Shown one piece after another: positions 26,136 through 34,173 of a stretch of DNA of 64,000 nucleotides. The notes beneath the pieces were generated by a model, which was not told the origin of the DNA, did no database searches, and worked only from the letters and a program-made list of their open reading frames with translations. The position numbers and the translations under genes are program-made. This DNA is from Salipiger mangrovisoli (GTDB lineage: Bacteria; Pseudomonadota; Alphaproteobacteria; Rhodobacterales; Rhodobacteraceae), in the NCBI RefSeq assembly GCF_015223355.1, contig NZ_JADFFK010000009.1, positions 124,001-188,000 on the forward strand, written 5' to 3'. How positions within the stretch are numbered: position 1 is the first letter of the stretch; each line of letters begins with the position of its first letter.

Positions 26136-27079
26136 GGTGCGAGCACCTCGGCCAGCGACTTCACGGTCTCGTCGAGTTTCGACAGGTAGGCGCGGTAGCC
26201 CTCCTGGCCGCGGAAATCGACCGAGGCGCCGGCGTTGTTGGTCTGCTCGATGTAGGTCGCATCCTGCGACAGCGCCTCGAGCGCCGCTTCCAACTTGTCG
26301 CGGGCCTCCTGCGGGGCGCCCTTGGGCATGACGATGCCGCGGGTCACCTGCAGTTCGAGATCGGCACCGAGTTCCTTGAAGGTCGGCACCTCGGGCGCTT
26401 CCTCGACGCGCTCCGCGGAGCCGACGGCAAGGAACTGCAGGTCGCCGTTGTCGACGAACTGCTTCGACGACGAGATGTCGCCGATCGCGGCGTCGAGGTT
26501 GCCGCCGACCAGCGCACGGACGCGCTCGCCGGTGCCCTCGTAGCCGACGTATTGGAACTGCAGGCCGTAGGCCTGTTCGATCATCGCCGCGTGCAGATGC
26601 GGCACGCCGGCCAGCGTCACGCCCATGGTGATCTCGCCCGGATGCGCCTTGGCATAGGTGACGAATTCCTCGAAGTCCGAGTAGTCCTCGGTCGGGTGCA
26701 CCACGAGGTACTGCGGCGAGGCGGTCATCAGCGCGATCGGCTCGAAGTCTTCCCAGCTGAGGTCGGTGATGCCGGTCTCGGTGGCGGTCAGCAGGCCCTC
26801 GTGCACCTGGCTGATGGTGTAGCCGTCATTGGCGCGGCGCGAGGCTTCGCGCAGGCCAACGGTGCCGCCAACGCCGGGCATGTTGATGATCGGCATCTCG
26901 GCACCGAGGAAGGGCGCGATGTTGCCGGCGATGAGGCGCATCAGCGTGTCCGACCCGCCACCCGGCGACCAGGGCACGATGAATTCGACCGGGCGCTCGG
27001 GGTAGTCGGCGGCGCTGGCAGGCGCGGCGATCAGCGCGGCGGCGGCAAGAAGGGCGGCAAGGCCCGTGCGGAGTTTCAT
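26132..27079 (-). CDS. tctC: Tripartite tricarboxylate transporter, periplasmic binding protein TctC (Bug family)
   Basis: 315-residue periplasmic solute-binding protein. Sec signal peptide MKLRTGLAALLAAAALIAAPASA, then YPERPVEFIVPWSPGGGSD, the Bug-family start where the first beta-strand contacts the ligand carboxylate. NMPGVGGTVG is the conserved dimer/ligand loop. Start at 27079 with a GGGAG ribosome-binding site. It leads a tctC-tctB-tctA-ggt operon; the substrate is unknown. Divergent from a LysR gene that probably regulates the operon. Confidence 0.94.
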   Translation of the reverse strand: MKLRTGLAALLAAAALIAAPASAADYPERPVEFIVPWSPGGGSDTLMRLIAGNIAPFLGAEMPIINMPGVGGTVGLREASRRANDGYTISQVHEGLLTATETGITDLSWEDFEPIALMTASPQYLVVHPTEDYSDFEEFVTYAKAHPGEITMGVTLAGVPHLHAAMIEQAYGLQFQYVGYEGTGERVRALVGGNLDAAIGDISSSKQFVDNGDLQFLAVGSAERVEEAPEVPTFKELGADLELQVTRGIVMPKGAPQEARDKLEAALEALSQDATYIEQTNNAGASVDFRGQEGYRAYLSKLDETVKSLAEVLAP

Positions 27080-27218
27080 TGGGAGGCTCCCTGTATGCTG
27101 GCAAGTCGGCGGTTTGGCCGCCGAGAGTTCTGGTTCGTGGACTCGAAGTAACACAAGACCTAGCCACACAAAGCGCGAAGTTATTGCCATCATTTTCAGT
27201 ATTGCTTAACTTATATCC

Positions 27219-28103
27219 ATGGACACCCGTCAGCTTCAAACCCTTCTGGCCATCGAGCAGCACGGCGGCTTCGCCGCGGCGGCGCAGGCGATCAACTTGA
27301 CCGCCTCGGCAGTCAGCCAGCAGGTCTCTGCCCTGGAGGCCGAACTGGGTGTACAGCTCTACGACCGCACGCGCCGCCCGCCGGTGCTGACCGCCAAGGG
27401 CGCCGAGATGCTGCGCTCGGCGCGGCAGATCCTGCGCATCGTGACCGAGACCAAGGCCTCGGTCACCGGCGGCGACGTCAGCGGCACGCTGGCCTTCGGC
27501 ACGCTGCGCACCGGGGCGAACTCGTTGGTGCCGAACGCGCTGGCAAGCTTGCAGAAACGCTATCCCGATCTGACCTACCGGCTGCGCATCGGCATGTCCG
27601 AGGAGCTGATGGCCGAGGTGGTCTCTGGCCAGCTCGACGCGGCGCTGGTGGCAGAGCATGTGGCCGTGCCCCCGAGCCTGCGCTGGACAGAGGTGCTGAG
27701 CGAGCCCTTGGTGGTGATTACCCCGCCCGGCACCGGCGGGCTGACGATCCCCGACCTGCTGCGCCGGGTGCCCTACATCCGCTACCGCACGCAGGTGCCG
27801 CTGGCGCGCCAGATCGATACCGAGATCGCCAGGGTTGGAGTCGCACCGCGGCAGGTGGTTTCGGTCAACACGATGACGGCGGTGGTGGGCTGCGTGCGGG
27901 CGGGCATGGGCTTTGCCATCATCCCCTACGTCGCGCTTCAGGATTCGATCACCGCCGCGCTCGATTGGTTTCCCTTCGGCGCGCCGCCAATTCACCGCCG
28001 ACTCGGCGTGGTGCAGCGCCCGACGACGAGCCGCGCCGAGGTGCTGTCAGCCCTGATCGCCGCGCTGGTCGAGCATGGGCGCCCGCGCGACGATCACGAC
28101 TGA
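27219..28103 (+). CDS. LysR-type regulator of the tct operon (putative)
   Basis: 294 residues: N-terminal winged HTH (LQTLLAIEQHGGFAAAAQAINLTASAVSQQVSALEAELG, residues 5-45) and a C-terminal periplasmic-binding-fold effector domain from about residue 90. Divergent from tctC across a 139-base gap, the classic arrangement of a LysR activator with its target. Inducer unknown; likely the imported carboxylate or a breakdown product. Confidence 0.93.
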   Translation: MDTRQLQTLLAIEQHGGFAAAAQAINLTASAVSQQVSALEAELGVQLYDRTRRPPVLTAKGAEMLRSARQILRIVTETKASVTGGDVSGTLAFGTLRTGANSLVPNALASLQKRYPDLTYRLRIGMSEELMAEVVSGQLDAALVAEHVAVPPSLRWTEVLSEPLVVITPPGTGGLTIPDLLRRVPYIRYRTQVPLARQIDTEIARVGVAPRQVVSVNTMTAVVGCVRAGMGFAIIPYVALQDSITAALDWFPFGAPPIHRRLGVVQRPTTSRAEVLSALIAALVEHGRPRDDHD

Positions 28104-28115
28104 GCCCGTGATGTC

Positions 28116-28391
28116 TCAGCTGCGGTCTTCGATCATCCGCGCCAGCGCCGGGTCGTCCCCGAAGAAGGGCTCGGCCGAGACGCCCATCGCGTCCCATTGA
28201 TCGGGCTGGATCACCAGCCGCGCGCGCAGTTCGTTCTGGAACGGGCTGATCTTGCCGGTGCGCCGGGCGCGGGCCTTCAGCAGCTCGCCCTCGATCGCGG
28301 CGGCGATATCGCGATATTCACCGCGCGCCACGAGTCCTTCCGCATAGGCAAGGATCTCGCCGCTGATGGTGACTGTCTCTGTCTTGCGCAT
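28116..28391 (-). CDS. Ribbon-helix-helix (ParD/CopG-like) protein, orphan antitoxin-like
   Basis: 91 residues. The N-terminus ETVTISGEILAYAEGLVARGEYRDIAAAIEGEL fits the ribbon-helix-helix pattern: a beta-strand TVTIS, a helix and a turn GEYRDIA followed by helix 2, as in ParD antitoxins. The C-terminal half is acidic and could wrap a toxin. No ParE/RelE-like toxin gene lies beside it; the neighbours are the LysR gene (12 bases, convergent) and an aminopeptidase. It may be a solitary regulator or an orphaned antitoxin. Confidence 0.75.
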   Translation of the reverse strand: MRKTETVTISGEILAYAEGLVARGEYRDIAAAIEGELLKARARRTGKISPFQNELRARLVIQPDQWDAMGVSAEPFFGDDPALARMIEDRS

Positions 28392-28465
28392 GAACCGACC
28401 CCCCTCATACTCGCGTGGCAGCGGAATAAGTGTACCCCGAGTCGGCCTGTGGACAATCCCCTAAG

Positions 28466-28480
28466 TTAACGCCTCGTTAA
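28466..28480. promoter_or_regulatory. Inverted repeat upstream of the ribbon-helix-helix gene
   Basis: TTAACG-CCT-CGTTAA, 75 bases before the start of the antitoxin-like gene. Antitoxins of this fold usually bind such short palindromes in their own promoter; the assignment is by position only. Confidence 0.35.
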
Positions 28481-28507
28481 TGCTTTTGCCTAAAATGCGA
28501 CCTGAAT

Positions 28508-28533
28508 GCCGCGCCGGATTCCTCCGGCGCGGC
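28508..28533 (-). terminator. GC-rich hairpin after the aminopeptidase gene
   Basis: GCCGCGCCGGA-TTCC-TCCGGCGCGGC, perfect 11-base stem, 34 bases past the stop of the minus-strand aminopeptidase. It has no clear U-run, so termination is plausible but not certain. Confidence 0.5.
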
Positions 28534-28567
28534 GCGGGCTGAAATCAACCTTGGGCAGATCGAAACC

Positions 28568-29806
28568 TCAGGCCCACTCGCCTTTGCGGAAGACCGGCAC
28601 GCGGGTGCCATCCTCGCGGATGCCGTCGATGTCGGTCTCCGCGCCGCCGATCATCCAGTCGACATGGATCATCGAGGCGTTGCCGCCCTGCGCCGCCACC
28701 TGTTCGGGCGTCAGCGACGCGCCGTCGAGGAAGCACTTGGAGTAGCACTGTCCCAACGCGATGTGGCAGGCGGCGTTCTCGTCGAACAGCGTGTTGTAGA
28801 ACAGCAGCCCCGACTGCGAGATCGGCGAGCTGTGCGGCACCAGCGCCACCTCGCCGAGGCGCGCCGCGCCCTCGTCGGTGGCCAGCAGCTCGCGCAGCAC
28901 CTCTTCGCCCTGCGACACCTTGGCTTCGACGATGCGTCCCGCCTCGAAGCGCACCTCGATGCCGTCGATCAGGCTGCCCTGATGCGACAGCGGCTTGGTC
29001 GAGCGCACCGTGCCCTCGACGCGCTGCGCGTGCGGCGTGGTGAACACCTCTTCGGTGGGCAGGTTCGGGTTGCAGGTCACGCCGTTCTGCGCGGTGCTGG
29101 CGCCGCCGTGCCACTCGTGCCCATCGGCAAGCCCGATCGTCAGGTCGGTGCCCGGCCCGGTGAAATGCAGCGCCGAGAAGCGCTCGGCGTTCAGCCACTC
29201 GGTGCGGGCGCGCAGCGCGGCGTTGTGCTCGGCCCAGGCTGCGACGGGATCATCGCCGGTGACGCGCGAGGCGGCAAAGATCGCCTCGGCCAGCTTGGCC
29301 TGCGCCTCGGGTTCGGAAAGCTCGGGGAACATGCGCTTGGCCCAGGCCACCCCCGGCCAGGCACAGATCGACCAGTTGATGTTGAAGTTGGTGATCTTTT
29401 CCATCGCCGGTTTGTAGGCGCGGGAGTTCGCCTTGCCGGTGCGCGAAACCTTCGCCGGATCCTGCCCGGCCAGCAGCATCGGATCCTCACCGACGATGGC
29501 CATGCGCGCCGCACCCTCGCCAAACGCCTCGGCCATGCCGTTGTAGAGCCAGCCCGCGGCAGTGTCGAAGCTGTCGTCCTGGCCAGCCTCGAAGCGCGCC
29601 AGCGCCACATCCGAATCCGACAGCAGCGGGGTGACCAGCGACGCCCCGGCGCGATAGGCGGCACGGGTCACCGCGCGCACCAGCGGCAGGGCCGACACCG
29701 GCGCGGTCAGCACCAGTTGCTGGCCGGGCTGGATGTTGACGCCGGTGCGCACCGCCACTTCGGCAAGCCGGTCGATCAGCGTCGGGTCAATGGGGGTGGA
29801 CGTCAT
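28568..29806 (-). CDS. Aminopeptidase, M29 family (AmpS/PepS type)
   Basis: 412-residue cytosolic metallo-aminopeptidase. Motifs of the M29 family: NLPTEEVFTTPHAQRVEGTV (Glu ligand), VPHSSPISQSGLLFYNTLFDENAACHIALG (His, Tyr, Glu, His) and MIHVDWMIGG (His and Asp ligands). Releases N-terminal residues from small peptides. ATG at 29806 with CAGGAGC upstream. Monocistronic, divergent from the Nudix gene. Confidence 0.93.
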   Translation of the reverse strand: MTSTPIDPTLIDRLAEVAVRTGVNIQPGQQLVLTAPVSALPLVRAVTRAAYRAGASLVTPLLSDSDVALARFEAGQDDSFDTAAGWLYNGMAEAFGEGAARMAIVGEDPMLLAGQDPAKVSRTGKANSRAYKPAMEKITNFNINWSICAWPGVAWAKRMFPELSEPEAQAKLAEAIFAASRVTGDDPVAAWAEHNAALRARTEWLNAERFSALHFTGPGTDLTIGLADGHEWHGGASTAQNGVTCNPNLPTEEVFTTPHAQRVEGTVRSTKPLSHQGSLIDGIEVRFEAGRIVEAKVSQGEEVLRELLATDEGAARLGEVALVPHSSPISQSGLLFYNTLFDENAACHIALGQCYSKCFLDGASLTPEQVAAQGGNASMIHVDWMIGGAETDIDGIREDGTRVPVFRKGEWA

Positions 29807-29969
29807 GCAAAGCTCCTGAATTTGTCTGTTGCGGCCAAAGCTGGGCCTGCAAGCCAGGACAGTCAAGCGCCCGCCCGCCAGAGTGACCTCGCGTGAAACT
29901 GCCACAGTCGGGGTCCCCGGTCTCAAGACAGATTGAAGATCGCCCGGTTTCGGTGCTAGGAGACCTGCC

Positions 29970-30455
29970 ATGTTTCGAAACCTCTGGCAGATGATCATCG
30001 GCCCGGCTTTCCGGCGGCCGCCGCGATTTCAGGTCGCGGCGATGTGCTATCGCCTGGCCGACTGCGCCGATGGGCTGGAGGTCCTGCTGATCACCTCGCG
30101 CGACACCAGGCGCTGGGTGCTTCCGAAGGGCTGGCCCAAGGCCGGGCTCGATTCCGCCGGCACCGCGATGGAAGAGGCCTGGGAAGAGGCCGGGGTCGTC
30201 GCGCCGGACGCCACGACCCGCGAGATCGGCAGCTACCGCTACGACAAGCGTCTCGATGGCGGGCTGCCGATGGACACGGTGGTCTTCGTCTATGCCGCAG
30301 AGGTGAGCGAGCTGCGCGACGACTACCCCGAGGCGGGCCAGCGCGAACGGCGCTGGGTGCCGCCAAGCGAGGCTGCCACGATGGTCGACGAGCCTGGCCT
30401 GCAAATGCTTCTGGCCCGCGTTCCGAGCCTTCTGCCCCTGCCCGAGACCAGCTGA
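29970..30455 (+). CDS. Nudix hydrolase-like protein with degenerate Nudix box
   Basis: 161 residues. The region GWPKAGLDSAGTAMEEAW followed by EEAGV corresponds to the Nudix box G-x5-E-x7-REUxEExGU, but the first Glu aligns with Leu and the Arg of REU with Glu; the metal-binding EExG is kept. The preceding WVLPKGWPKAG and the overall shape are like the DIPP/Nudt3 branch, which is common in alphaproteobacteria, so it may hydrolyse polyphosphorylated substrates. Six bases separate its stop from the phosphate transporter start, so the two are probably cotranscribed. Confidence 0.85.
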   Translation: MFRNLWQMIIGPAFRRPPRFQVAAMCYRLADCADGLEVLLITSRDTRRWVLPKGWPKAGLDSAGTAMEEAWEEAGVVAPDATTREIGSYRYDKRLDGGLPMDTVVFVYAAEVSELRDDYPEAGQRERRWVPPSEAATMVDEPGLQMLLARVPSLLPLPETS

Positions 30456-30460
30456 CGCCC

Positions 30461-31987
30461 ATGACAGAGCCCTCGCATCGCGCGGCAAGGCCCGCGTCGC
30501 GGCCCGAGTCCGCGAAGCACTCCCAGGACTGGCCGACGCTGGACAAGGACCTCGGGCGCATGTCGCTGATCGAGTCCGCCGCGATCTACACCTCGCGGCC
30601 GCTCATCGGGGTCGGCATCTCGCTGCTGTTCATCGCGGTGGTCGCGGCGATCGTCGCCTTCGCCACCGGCGGGCTTCAGGGCACGCTGACCATCGCCCTC
30701 GCCGCCGCCTTCGCAGCCTACATGGCGCTCAACATCGGCGCCAACGACGTGGCCAACAACATGGGTCCGGCGGTGGGCGCGAACGCGCTGTCGATGGCCG
30801 GGGCCATCGCCATTGCCGCGGTCTGCGAGACAGCCGGGGCGCTGCTGGCCGGCGGCGAGGTCGTCTCGACGATCTCCAGCGGCATCATCGCCCAATCCGA
30901 GATCACCGGGAGCGTGCACTTCGTTCAGGCCATGATGGCCGCGATGCTGGCCGCCGCGATCTGGATCAACACCGCGACCTGGATGGGCGCGCCGGTCTCG
31001 ACCACCCATGCGGTGGTTGGCGGCGTCATGGGCGCGGGCATCGCCGCCGCGGGCTTCGGCACGGTCAACTGGGCGACCATGGGGACCATCGCCGCAAGCT
31101 GGGTGATCTCGCCGATCATGGGCGGGGTGATCGCCGCCGCGGTGCTGGCCTTCATCAAGTGGAAGATCATGTACGTCCCGGACCGGATCGCCGCCGCGCG
31201 GGTCTGGCTGCCGGTGCTGATCGGGGTCATGGCCGGGACCTTCGCCTGCTACCTCGCGCTCAAGGGCCTGCGGCAGGTGATCCACCTCGATTTGCGCGAG
31301 GCCGCGCTGATCGGGCTCGGCGCCGGCCTGCTGTGCTGGCTCGCCGCTGTGCCGCTCGTGCGGCGGCAGTCGCGCGGGATGGAAAACCGCAACGCCTCGC
31401 TCAAGGTGCTGTTCCGCCTGCCGCTGGTGATCTCGGCGGCGCTGCTGTCCTTCGCGCATGGTGCCAACGATGTCGCCAATGCCGTCGGTCCGCTTGGGGC
31501 CATCGTCCGGGCGCTGCAATCCGAGGAGACCGCGGCGCAGATGAGCGTGATCCCCTACTGGGTGCTGATGATCGGCGCGCTGGGGATCTCCTGCGGCCTG
31601 GTCTTCTTCGGGCCGCGGATGATCCGCATGGTCGGCAGCCAGATCACCAAGCTCAACCCCATGCGGGCCTATTGCGTCGCCCTCTCGGCGGCGCTGACGG
31701 TCATCCTCGCCTCCTGGCTCGGGCTGCCGGTCAGCTCGACCCATATTGCCGTGGGGGGCGTCTTCGGCGTCGGCTTCTTCCGCGAGTGGTATGTGGCCCG
31801 CCGTGCCAGCACCGGCGCAGGTCCCAAACGCGCCGCGAAACCCATGCCGATCGAGGAGCGCCAGCGCCGCAAGCTGGTCCGACGCTCGCATTTCATGACC
31901 ATCATCGCCGCCTGGCTGGTGACCGTCCCGGCCTCGGCGCTGCTGTCGGCGCTTTGTTTCCTACTGATCGCCGCGCTGTTCGGCTGA
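30461..31987 (+). CDS. pit: Inorganic phosphate transporter, PiT family
   Basis: 508-residue inner-membrane protein with 10-12 helices and a ~45-residue hydrophilic N-terminal extension. The two PiT signature repeats are seen: ALNIGANDVANNMGPAVGANAL in the first half and SFAHGANDVANAVGPLGAI in the second, with GAPVSTTHAVVGGVMG and GLPVSSTHIAVGG as paired motifs. Imports phosphate with H+ or Na+. Start at 30461, six bases after the Nudix stop, with no strong ribosome-binding site, suggesting coupled translation. Confidence 0.93.
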   Translation: MTEPSHRAARPASRPESAKHSQDWPTLDKDLGRMSLIESAAIYTSRPLIGVGISLLFIAVVAAIVAFATGGLQGTLTIALAAAFAAYMALNIGANDVANNMGPAVGANALSMAGAIAIAAVCETAGALLAGGEVVSTISSGIIAQSEITGSVHFVQAMMAAMLAAAIWINTATWMGAPVSTTHAVVGGVMGAGIAAAGFGTVNWATMGTIAASWVISPIMGGVIAAAVLAFIKWKIMYVPDRIAAARVWLPVLIGVMAGTFACYLALKGLRQVIHLDLREAALIGLGAGLLCWLAAVPLVRRQSRGMENRNASLKVLFRLPLVISAALLSFAHGANDVANAVGPLGAIVRALQSEETAAQMSVIPYWVLMIGALGISCGLVFFGPRMIRMVGSQITKLNPMRAYCVALSAALTVILASWLGLPVSSTHIAVGGVFGVGFFREWYVARRASTGAGPKRAAKPMPIEERQRRKLVRRSHFMTIIAAWLVTVPASALLSALCFLLIAALFG

Positions 31988-32112
31988 GCTTAATCGGCGC
32001 TTTACGGGCCGGGGTGCAGGGTATATAGCGCACCCTTTCCCGGCGCCCTGACTCGGTCTGACTCCTCGAACCGACATCCTCCGCCGACAGTCCTTGGATC
32101 GGATCTCAGACC

Positions 32113-34038
32113 TTGAAACAATCCCTCGCAGCCGCTCTGCAAGCCCGCGGATACGAAACGCTCACCCCGGTGCAGGAAGCCGTGGCCGACCCGGCGATCG
32201 CCGGCGCCGACCTGCTGGTTTCCGCGCAGACCGGTTCGGGCAAGACGGTGGGCTTCGGCCTTGCCATTGCCCCCGCCATCCTCGGCGACGCCGAGAGCTT
32301 CGGCGCCGCCGGCGCGCCGGAAGCGCTGATCATCGCCCCGACCCGCGAGCTGGCCCTGCAGGTCCGCCGCGAGCTTTCCTGGCTCTACGCCGAAGCCGGT
32401 GCCGTCATGGCCTCCTGCGTCGGCGGCATGGACGCGCGCACCGAGCGCCGGGCGCTCGAGCGCGGCGCGCATATCGTGGTCGCCACCCCCGGCCGTCTCT
32501 GCGACCACCTGCGCCGCGGCGCGCTTGACCTGTCGCAGGTCAAGGCTGTGGTGCTCGACGAGGCCGACGAGATGCTCGACCTCGGCTTCCGCGAAGACCT
32601 CGAGACCATCCTCGAGGCCTCGAACCCCGAGCGCCAGACGCTGCTCTTCTCGGCCACCGTCTCGCCGCAGATCGCCCAGTTGGCGCAGCGCTACCAGCGC
32701 GACTCGCAGCGCATCCAGGTTCAGGGCGGGGCCAAACAGCACTCCGACATCGAATACCGCGCGGTGATCGTCGCCCAGGGCGACCAGGAGAACGCGATCA
32801 CCAACCTGCTGCGCTTCCACGAGGCGCCCAACGCCATCGTCTTCGCCAACACCCGCGCCACCGTGTCGCGTCTGGTGTCGCGCCTGACCAACCGCGGCTT
32901 CGCCGTGGTCGGCCTGTCGGGCGAGCTGAGCCAGGACGAGCGCAGCCACGCGCTGCAGGCAATGCGTGACGGCCGCGCCCGCGTCTGCGTCGCGACCGAC
33001 GTCGCCGCCCGCGGCATCGACCTGCCGAACCTCGACCTGGTGATCCACGCCGAGCTGCCGCAGAGCAACGAGGCGCTGCTGCACCGCTCGGGCCGCACCG
33101 GCCGCGCCGGGCGCAAGGGCATCTCGGCGCTGATCGTGCCGCTGCGCGACCGCAAGAAGGCCGAGCGCATCATGCGTTTCGCCAAGGTCGAGGCCGAGTG
33201 GGGCGAAGCCCCCAGCGCCGACGCCGTGCTGGAACGGGACGAGGCGCGTCTGATGAGCGATCCGCTCTGGACCGACCCCTCGCCCGAGACCGATGCCGCG
33301 CTGGTGACCCAGATCACCGAGAAGTACAGCGCCGAGGAAATCGCCCAGGCGATGGTGCGCCAGTGGCGCAGCCTACGCTCGGCCCCCGAGGAGCTGCTGC
33401 CGGTGGATGCCCGCGCCGAGAAGGCGCCGCGCACCGAGCCCTTCGGCGCGAGCCGCTGGTTCACCGTCACCGTCGGCCGCGAAGGCAACGCCAACCCGCG
33501 TTGGCTGCTGCCGAAGATCTGCCGCGCCGGCAACATCACCCGCGAGGCGCTCGGTGCCATCCGCATCGCCGAAGAGCTGACCTATGTCGAGATCTCCGAA
33601 AGCGCGGTCGAGGGCTTCCTCGAGGCGCTCGGCCCTGACATGGAAGTGGCGCAGGGGCTGGTGATGGAGCAGGTCGACGGCCTGCCCGAAGAGCTCAAGA
33701 GCGCGCCGCGCGGCCCGAAGCCCGGTGGTTTCAAGAAAGACGGTGGCTTCCGCAAAGAGGGTGGCTTCCGCAAGGAAGGCGGTTTCAAGAAGGAAGGCGG
33801 CTTCCGTAAGGAGGGCGGCGGCTTCAAGAAGGAAGGCGGCTTCAAGAAGAAAGAGGGCTTCGGCGGCCCCGGCGGCTTCAAGCGCAAGTCCGAGGATGGC
33901 GACTTCGAGCGCCCGCGCCGCGATCGTGCCGAGGGTGGCGACAAGCCCAAGGGCAAGTTCGGTGCCAAGAAGTCCTTCAAGGACACCGACGGCGCCCACA
34001 AGAAGGCCGCCCCCAAGAAGCACCGCAAGGGTCAGTGA
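32113..34038 (+). CDS. DEAD-box RNA helicase with DbpA-type RNA-binding domain and Gly/Lys-rich repeat tail
   Basis: 641-residue ATP-dependent RNA helicase. Motifs in order: AQTGSGKT (I), PTRELALQV (Ia), VATPGRL, DEADEMLD (II), SAT (III), FANTRATV, ATDVAARGID (V), HRSGRTGRAG (VI). Residues ~455-525 look like the DbpA RNA-binding domain (FTVTVGREGNANPRWLLPKICRAGNI...VEISESAVEGFL). From about 537 the tail carries seven or eight repeats of GGF[KR]KEGG, then a Lys/Arg-rich end. Probably acts in ribosome assembly or mRNA unwinding. Start appears to be TTG at 32113; a weak ribosome-binding site makes it slightly uncertain. Confidence 0.92.
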   Translation: MKQSLAAALQARGYETLTPVQEAVADPAIAGADLLVSAQTGSGKTVGFGLAIAPAILGDAESFGAAGAPEALIIAPTRELALQVRRELSWLYAEAGAVMASCVGGMDARTERRALERGAHIVVATPGRLCDHLRRGALDLSQVKAVVLDEADEMLDLGFREDLETILEASNPERQTLLFSATVSPQIAQLAQRYQRDSQRIQVQGGAKQHSDIEYRAVIVAQGDQENAITNLLRFHEAPNAIVFANTRATVSRLVSRLTNRGFAVVGLSGELSQDERSHALQAMRDGRARVCVATDVAARGIDLPNLDLVIHAELPQSNEALLHRSGRTGRAGRKGISALIVPLRDRKKAERIMRFAKVEAEWGEAPSADAVLERDEARLMSDPLWTDPSPETDAALVTQITEKYSAEEIAQAMVRQWRSLRSAPEELLPVDARAEKAPRTEPFGASRWFTVTVGREGNANPRWLLPKICRAGNITREALGAIRIAEELTYVEISESAVEGFLEALGPDMEVAQGLVMEQVDGLPEELKSAPRGPKPGGFKKDGGFRKEGGFRKEGGFKKEGGFRKEGGGFKKEGGFKKKEGFGGPGGFKRKSEDGDFERPRRDRAEGGDKPKGKFGAKKSFKDTDGAHKKAAPKKHRKGQ

Positions 34039-34101
34039 CCCGAGCCGCCGCCGGGATGACCGGCGGCGTGTTTCCCGCCGCTGATCCCGCGGGACCAGAA
34101 C

Positions 34102-34133
34102 AAAAGGCCGCCGGATGATCCGGCGGCCTTTTT
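34102..34133. terminator. Bidirectional terminator between helicase and emrB-like gene
   Basis: AAAA, then GGCCGCCGGA-TGA-TCCGGCGGCC, then TTTTT. Perfect 10-base stem serving both converging transcripts. Confidence 0.88.
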
Positions 34134-34173
34134 CATGTCTTGCCAGAGGATGGCGCCCCCGAGGCGCGGCGCG

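Noticed and set aside
32012-32035. GGGTGC...GCACCC hairpin before the helicase gene as a regulatory leader
   Set aside because: Six-base stem with a 12-base loop is weak and may simply be the phosphate-transporter terminator; not enough to call.
33720-33890. Repetitive DNA that might be taken for a CRISPR or satellite array
   Set aside because: Repeats are in frame in the helicase tail, about 21-24 bases long and without unique spacers.
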